A DNA stretch of 17,646 nt from positions 1-17,646 of the forward strand of contig QNXT01000094.1 of NCBI GenBank assembly GCA_003973505.1. The letters run 5' to 3'. Made by a program: the position numbers and the translations under genes. The number at the start of each line of letters is the position of its first letter. Position 1 is the stretch's first letter. A model generated the notes under the pieces. That model saw only the letters and a list, made by a program, of their open reading frames with translations. It was not told the origin of the DNA and did no database searches. Positions 13,297 through 17,646 of this stretch are shown here, one piece after another. Source of the DNA: Bacteroidota bacterium. GTDB lineage: Bacteria > Bacteroidota > Bacteroidia > Bacteroidales > UBA1556.

Positions 13297-15816
13297 TTAA
13301 AATTTGACCGAAAGTCGTATGTTTAACTGTCGGGAAGTTAGGTAATTGGGGATTCCGTAATAAGCACCATTCACATCACTAACCCACATATAGGATAAGG
13401 TATTATCAATTTGCAATAAATTAAAAACCTCCAAGCTTATCCACATCGACTTAAAGTAACGAAGAGCGCTTTTGGGTCTAAACTCAGTATCTTCACTAAT
13501 CAATTGCTTAGAAAATCCAATATCCACACGGCGATATGCAGGAAAACGACGTGTTTGTTGATAACGTTTGTGCGTGGGAGGCCCAAAGGGTAAACCCGTT
13601 GCATATACCAAATTGAGGTGTACTTTAAAAGTTGGGTAACCTGGCATATAATCTTGAAAAAACAGATTGAATGAAAACCGTTGGTCGGTTGGGCGAGGGA
13701 TAAATCCAGGCTCTACCTTTGTGCTGTCGACAGGCGTATTATCTACGGTTATACCCGGTTGAATCTTCTCACCAGCAGCATTATAATAATCAAAATAAAA
13801 ATCATCTTTTATATCTTCCATGCTTTTCATTAGGGAAATCCCTACCCACGATTCGGCATTTGGTACAAACTCGCCATTCAGTTTCAAATCAATTCCTGTT
13901 GTATATCCAACCGCATTATTTTCAGCAAAATACCGAATTCGTACATCGTCAATTTCATAGGGAATTAAATCCCACATATACTTATAATATACTTCGGTAG
14001 TAAACTTAAAAGGACGATCCCAAGCCCTAAAAATAAAGTCACTTCCAGCAACAAAGTGTAGAGATTTTTGGGCTTTGATATTGGGATTTACCACACCGTC
14101 TAAACCACGCATTTCACGATAAATGGCTGGCTGAGAATATAAACCTGTTGCCAATCGGAAACCCACATTCTTTTTCCAATTCGGCTTAATAAATAAATTC
14201 ACTCGCGGACTAATTAGCAACTCGTTACTATAGTCCCAATAATTGCTTCTTATTCCTGCATTCCATTTGAAATTTGTTGATGAATCGGTTTTTTGTAACT
14301 CCCATTCTTTCTGTAGATAAGCTGAATACCGATTTGATGGAATGTAGTTTTTCGAACGAATTACTTCATTCATATTAATTTCATTTGGTCGTGTATAACC
14401 AGGAATAAGCCCACCAATATTGTCTGGAGGATGGGGTAAAACAAAACCTGCAGAGTCTAACATCGACCATTCATTTAGTTGGTCATCAATAATATCGTGA
14501 CGTATATTTACACCCCAGGCATAGCTTTTATAAGATCCACGATGTTGTAAAGAAATTACACGAGAGTCCAAATAATTACGAGCATGATCGAGGTAAGTTC
14601 CAACTCCTTTATTAAAAGCCACCTGACCAAAATCGTCTTTTCCTAAATCGTTTTCCAATACATCAAGCCAATATTGCCCCATAATATCGTATGTCTCCGA
14701 TTCCAAAGTGCGATATGCTGAGAGTGTTAACCGCATATCGAGGTCACGCTTATGATAACGACCGGTGAATGCCCCCATATACGATTGGAAACGGTCAACC
14801 TCATGGCCGTCAAAATAAACGGTAAAGCGTAAAGCTTCGAATAGACTTCCAAAATTCGTTTCCCTATTCTGCGGTGTGATTTGATAATTATTTACAGAAT
14901 AATTTCCCAAAAAACTTAATTCAAATTCTTCATTGATATCATAGGATAAATAGGTTTGAAAGTCAGTAGAATTTGTTTTGAAATCGCCATCGGTATCAAG
15001 GCTTTTCAAAACATAATTGTTGGTTTTATAGCGAACACCCATTAAATATCGAAACCGCTGTTTTGCTCCAACGCCTTCCACATGAACCGAGCCTCCGAGT
15101 AAACTTCCTGTAAAGGAACCGGCAAACTTTTTTGGACGGCGGTATTCAATATCCAACACAGAGGACATTTTATCTCCATAATAGGCACTAAATCCTCCAG
15201 CTGAGAAGTTGATTGATTTTACCAAATCGCTATTTGGAAAAGGCAGTCCCTCTTGTTGCCCCGACTTAATCAACATAGGTCGAGGAACTTCAATGCCATT
15301 TACATACACCAGGTTTTCATCAAAATTACCACCTCTCACCGAATATTGAGAACTCATTTCGTTACGTGAAGCTACGCCAGGCATTTGCTTAATAATCCCA
15401 GATATGGCATTTCCCGAAACCGTTGGAAGATACTCCATGTCCTTTGGCTCAACATGGTTTATTCCGTCGTATTCATGTCGTTTAGCGGTGATGTCAACCC
15501 CTTGCATCTCGATGGATTTGTCAAGAATAATATCCACCTTTAGACGCTCTCCTTCTTTTACAAAAACCGTTTTTTCATAGGGCTTAAAACTAACATGAGA
15601 AAAATGCAAGACAATCTTTTTATTGGCAGGAATTTTAAGCACAAAACTTCCGTCTTTGGCTGTTGATGTTCCTCCTGAATAACCAATGATAGACACATTG
15701 GCCGCAGGATTAAAAGCTTTGCCCTCTTTATCCAATACCTTTCCATACACTTCTGCCTTTTGGGCAAATAGTATAATCGATTGAAATATAAATAATAAGC
15801 TTAGTACTGTGCGCAT
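13297..15816 (-). CDS. TonB-dependent outer-membrane receptor with carboxypeptidase-regulatory domain
   Basis: This protein has 839 residues. The signal peptide is about residues 1-18 (cleavage after LFAQ). The CarboxypepD_reg-like domain (about 22-100) contains GKVLDKEGKAFNPAANVSI. The plug domain (about 115-235) contains NAISGIIKQMPGVASRNEMS, SVRGGNFDENLVYVNGIEV and GGFSAYYGDKMSSVLDIEY. The remainder is a beta-barrel ending in the terminal Phe expected of outer-membrane proteins (IRLSVKF). It should import a scarce ligand driven by TonB; the substrate is unknown. No SusD-like gene adjoins, so it is not a classical polysaccharide-utilisation pair. The DUF4831 lipoprotein gene follows on the same strand. 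No TAnnTTTG box was found in the 280 bp upstream. Confidence 0.92.
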   Translation of the reverse strand: MRTVLSLLFIFQSIILFAQKAEVYGKVLDKEGKAFNPAANVSIIGYSGGTSTAKDGSFVLKIPANKKIVLHFSHVSFKPYEKTVFVKEGERLKVDIILDKSIEMQGVDITAKRHEYDGINHVEPKDMEYLPTVSGNAISGIIKQMPGVASRNEMSSQYSVRGGNFDENLVYVNGIEVPRPMLIKSGQQEGLPFPNSDLVKSINFSAGGFSAYYGDKMSSVLDIEYRRPKKFAGSFTGSLLGGSVHVEGVGAKQRFRYLMGVRYKTNNYVLKSLDTDGDFKTNSTDFQTYLSYDINEEFELSFLGNYSVNNYQITPQNRETNFGSLFEALRFTVYFDGHEVDRFQSYMGAFTGRYHKRDLDMRLTLSAYRTLESETYDIMGQYWLDVLENDLGKDDFGQVAFNKGVGTYLDHARNYLDSRVISLQHRGSYKSYAWGVNIRHDIIDDQLNEWSMLDSAGFVLPHPPDNIGGLIPGYTRPNEINMNEVIRSKNYIPSNRYSAYLQKEWELQKTDSSTNFKWNAGIRSNYWDYSNELLISPRVNLFIKPNWKKNVGFRLATGLYSQPAIYREMRGLDGVVNPNIKAQKSLHFVAGSDFIFRAWDRPFKFTTEVYYKYMWDLIPYEIDDVRIRYFAENNAVGYTTGIDLKLNGEFVPNAESWVGISLMKSMEDIKDDFYFDYYNAAGEKIQPGITVDNTPVDSTKVEPGFIPRPTDQRFSFNLFFQDYMPGYPTFKVHLNLVYATGLPFGPPTHKRYQQTRRFPAYRRVDIGFSKQLISEDTEFRPKSALRYFKSMWISLEVFNLLQIDNTLSYMWVSDVNGAYYGIPNYLTSRQLNIRLSVKF

Positions 15817-16096
15817 AAAATAGTTTCCTGTTTTCGGTCTGCAATTTACAATTTTCTAAACAGCCAAAAACCTTAAATATTGTGTAAAGAAGCTTTAGAA
15901 TTTGATTTTAAGGCTAAGTTCTATTCCTCACCACTTTTTCAATGGTTTTTCACCCCAACCCTAAAAGTAGAAACCATTGAAAAAGCCAAATTCATTTTTT
16001 ACTTTTTGATTCCCTTTAGGGCAAGGGTAAAACGAAAAGCAAAAAATGCTGTGATAATTAGAATTTAGCCGGTTTTAATAAAGAAAGAATATCCGT
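15817..16096. other. Intergenic region with 15-bp inverted repeat
   Basis: This 280-bp gap lies between the prenyl synthase (upstream on the minus strand) and the TonB receptor. It holds the 15-bp inverted repeat at 15934-15985 and a weaker CCCTAAA/TTTAGGG pair (15960-15966 and 16015-16021). I see no known riboswitch consensus and no convincing ORF. Confidence 0.5.
15934..15985. repeat. 15-bp perfect inverted repeat, 22-base spacer
   Basis: CTTTTTCAATGGTTT (15934-15948) pairs exactly with AAACCATTGAAAAAG (15971-15985). It may form a terminator-like hairpin after the prenyl synthase gene or a control site for the TonB receptor. No uridine run follows the stem on the minus strand. Confidence 0.75.
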
Positions 16097-17065
16097 TTAC
16101 ACATTTCGTAAACTCAATCCTTTGGCAAAGCGGTATAATTCCTCTTTTTGGTTTTTAGGAACCGAAATAGCATCCAAAAAGGATAGGCTTTTTTCATAAT
16201 AGTCCTCTATTTTTTGTTCGGTTACCTCACGAATATTTAATTCGTTAAAAACCGTCATTACGCTTTTTACTTTTTCTTCATTATTGCTAAAACCAAAAGC
16301 TGTGTCTAAAGCCTCTTTTTGCTTGGTATTAGCCAAATTATAAGCCATAATATAAAGGTAGGTTTTTTTATTTGTTACAATGTCGTTACCAATGGGTTTC
16401 CCAAAAACCTTTTGGTCGCCAAATGCATCTAATAAATCGTCTCTTAATTGGAAAGCCAAACCAATATTAATTCCAAAATCATAGATATTCTTCGCATCAT
16501 CGGCCTTGGCTCCTGCAGTGATTGCCCCGATTTTTAGTGCTGCAGCAATAAGTACTGCTGTTTTCAAACGAATCATCTCGATATAATCATCTACTCCAAC
16601 AAATTCCTGAGTTTCGTAATTCATATCGTATTGTTGACCTTCGCATACTTCTCTGGCAGTTTGATTAAAAACACGTAATACATCAACTAAAAAACTCGGG
16701 TCAGACTTGGTGACATAGTCGTAAGCCAATACAAACATGGTGTCACCTGAAAGAATTGCTGTATTGGTATCCCATTTTTTATATACCGATGGCACGCCTC
16801 TTCTTATGGGAGCCTGATCCATAATGTCGTCATGCAATAAGGTGAAATTATGGAAAATCTCCAAGCCAATAGCAGGGTTTTCAACCTTATCTAAATCACC
16901 ACCAAAGATAGAACAACTCATTAATGCGAGTAAGGGCCTTAGTCTTTTACCACCCTGTGATAGAGAATATTGTATGGGCTCATATAAGCCTTTTGGCTCT
17001 GCCATATAATTCTTATTGTCAAAAATATCGGCAACTTTATTCTGTAATTCCTTTATTGAATGCAT
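16097..17065 (-). CDS. Polyprenyl (trans-isoprenyl) diphosphate synthase
   Basis: This 322-residue protein, the normal length of the family, has GGKRLRP (38-44), the first Asp-rich motif LLHDDIMD (76-83), RRG (88-90), GQQYDM (143-148), KT (168-169) and the second Asp-rich motif FQLRDDLLDAFGD (205-217), then GKPIGNDIVTNKKTY. These bind allylic diphosphate, Mg2+ and isopentenyl diphosphate. The enzyme condenses isopentenyl units head-to-tail in the cytoplasm to make geranylgeranyl-type or longer diphosphates for quinones, carotenoids or undecaprenyl precursors. Product length cannot be read safely; Phe75-Thr-Leu-Leu-His before the first motif suggests a short to medium chain (inference). It is monocistronic or the first gene ahead of the TonB receptor, with a TAGGTTTG box close upstream. 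Confidence 0.93.
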   Translation of the reverse strand: MHSIKELQNKVADIFDNKNYMAEPKGLYEPIQYSLSQGGKRLRPLLALMSCSIFGGDLDKVENPAIGLEIFHNFTLLHDDIMDQAPIRRGVPSVYKKWDTNTAILSGDTMFVLAYDYVTKSDPSFLVDVLRVFNQTAREVCEGQQYDMNYETQEFVGVDDYIEMIRLKTAVLIAAALKIGAITAGAKADDAKNIYDFGINIGLAFQLRDDLLDAFGDQKVFGKPIGNDIVTNKKTYLYIMAYNLANTKQKEALDTAFGFSNNEEKVKSVMTVFNELNIREVTEQKIEDYYEKSLSFLDAISVPKNQKEELYRFAKGLSLRNV

Positions 17066-17083
17066 AGATATATATTTAGATTA

Positions 17084-17091
17084 CAAACCTA
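17084..17091 (-). promoter_or_regulatory. -7 box TAGGTTTG for the prenyl synthase
   Basis: This TAnnTTTG match on the minus strand lies 18 bp upstream of the ATG at 17065. No TTG is found at the expected distance. Confidence 0.45.
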
Positions 17092-17165
17092 CATAAATTT
17101 TTTATTTGAGGCTGTAAATGTTTGGCCATTTAATTTTTTAGTAGCTGCTCGCTTGCTATTTTACG

Positions 17166-17184
17166 AACAGGTATTATACCTGTT
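17166..17184. repeat. 19-bp palindrome with single central base
   Basis: AACAGGTAT and ATACCTGTT are perfect reverse complements around one T. Its symmetry and position between two divergent genes fit a dimeric repressor site; the plus-strand T-run after it also allows a short terminator. Confidence 0.6.
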
Positions 17185-17303
17185 TTTATGTAAAACCATT
17201 AAAGAGATTCTCGAGAAAGTACATATTATCAATGGCTTAGCAAAGAGCCAATTTTCCTGTTTTAAGATTGAGTAAAATTTATACTCGTTATTGATTTTTT
17301 TTA

Positions 17304-17311
17304 TATTTTTG
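17304..17311 (+). promoter_or_regulatory. -7 box TATTTTTG for the winged-helix regulator
   Basis: This TAnnTTTG match lies 20 bp upstream of the ATG at 17332. The surroundings are very A/T-rich, so chance matches are possible, and no correctly spaced TTG is seen. Confidence 0.35.
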
Positions 17312-17331
17312 AGGCGTAAAAAAAATAAAAA

Positions 17332-17646
17332 ATGCTCGATACGCTTATTACATCAAAGACGCGAATAAAGCTTTTAATGAAGTTTTTTCTTAATGCCAAT
17401 TCACGTTCTTATTTGAGGAATCTTACCAATGAGTTTGGTGAGTCGTCCAATGCAATTCGTGTAGAGCTTAACAGATTTGAAAATGCGGGTCTTCTTTGTT
17501 CAGAATTAAAGGGGAATCGCAAATATTTCCATGCCAATACTAAGCATCCACTTTTTTCAAGTATTCATAATTTATTAATTCATCATTTGGGTATCGATAG
17601 AGTTGTTGATAGTGTCATTGATGAGTTAGGAGGTTTGTTACGTGTA
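17332..17646 (+). CDS. Winged-helix (ArsR-like) transcriptional regulator, 3' end outside window
   Basis: The ATG at 17332 opens 105 codons that run off the right edge, so the gene is partial. The N-terminus MLDTLITSKTRIKLLMKFFL, then YLRNLTNEFGESSNAIRVEL and NRFENAGLLCSELKGNRKYF, is a winged helix-turn-helix with a recognition helix around residues 38-50, followed by the beta-wing. HPLFSSIHNLLIHHLGIDRV begins the second domain, which in full-length relatives resembles a nucleotidyltransferase fold. From memory, Bacteroidota proteins with this start commonly sit at the head of capsule or exopolysaccharide clusters, so such a locus may begin to the right of the window (inference). Confidence 0.8.
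   Translation, partial: MLDTLITSKTRIKLLMKFFLNANSRSYLRNLTNEFGESSNAIRVELNRFENAGLLCSELKGNRKYFHANTKHPLFSSIHNLLIHHLGIDRVVDSVIDELGGLLRV

Larger units (their letters stand above)
17066..17331. other. Divergent intergenic region with a 19-bp near-palindrome
   Basis: This gap separates the leftward prenyl synthase from the rightward regulator. A near-perfect palindrome at 17166-17184 (AACAGGTAT-T-ATACCTGTT) is followed by TTTATG; it could be a repressor operator or a weak terminator. Promoter boxes for both flanking genes are present. The short plus-strand frame that begins opposite the prenyl synthase start is not gene-like. Confidence 0.5.

Noticed and set aside
15817..16096. Riboswitch upstream of the TonB receptor
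   Set aside because: I found none of the conserved cores expected for cobalamin or TPP elements; only simple inverted repeats are present.
17060..17275. Plus-strand 71-residue frame opposite the prenyl synthase start
   Set aside because: It begins inside the start of the opposite gene, spans the divergent promoter and the 19-bp palindrome, and shows no family features.

Overview
This 17.6 kb window reads as chromosomal DNA of an AT-rich member of the Bacteroidota, probably an environmental Bacteroidales/Marinilabiliales-type organism (inference). The support is Bacteroidota-type promoters (TAnnTTTG at -7, in two cases with a TTG further upstream), no obvious Shine-Dalgarno sequences, a carboxypeptidase-regulatory-domain TonB receptor, a DUF4831 lipoprotein, a TPR-containing histidine kinase and a bactofilin/AtpZ gene pair.

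Layout. Positions 1-690 hold a broken tandem array on the minus strand: three damaged pieces of a tRNA-Asn gene interleaved with two copies of a small GIY-YIG endonuclease gene and two copies of a hairpin. No intact tRNA-Asn exists here. Two pieces have their anticodon arm replaced by the 16-bp palindrome TCCCGATGYATCGGGA. At 845-3085 (minus) is an orphan TPR sensor histidine kinase. At 3353-6605 (plus) is a compact three-gene unit: a Wzz-like chain-length protein, an O-antigen ligase/polymerase-like membrane protein and exodeoxyribonuclease III. At 6619-8134 (minus) an overlapping AT-rich pair encodes a GT-C-like membrane protein and an unknown membrane-anchored protein. An OmpA-type lipoprotein lies at 8546-9589 (plus). 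About 780 bp of gene-free, hairpin-rich DNA follows, including another copy of the CCCGAT palindrome, then a frameshifted Hpt phosphotransfer gene (10374-10723) and a long hairpin.

At 11023-12001 (plus) a bactofilin, an AtpZ-like and an AtpI-like gene form an operon, but the F-ATPase genes that would be expected next are absent. At 12019-15816 (minus) are a TonB-dependent receptor and a DUF4831 lipoprotein, preceded by a polyprenyl diphosphate synthase (16097-17065, minus). The window ends inside a winged-helix regulator (17332 onward, plus) of a type I associate with Bacteroidota surface-polysaccharide loci.

How the genes fit together: most are cell-envelope functions (polysaccharide assembly, OmpA anchoring, bactofilin scaffold, TonB uptake, isoprenoid synthesis) mixed with housekeeping genes. 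The part least explained by known annotation is the tRNA/GIY-YIG/palindrome array at the left edge. The structured intergenic DNA at 9598-10879 comes second.
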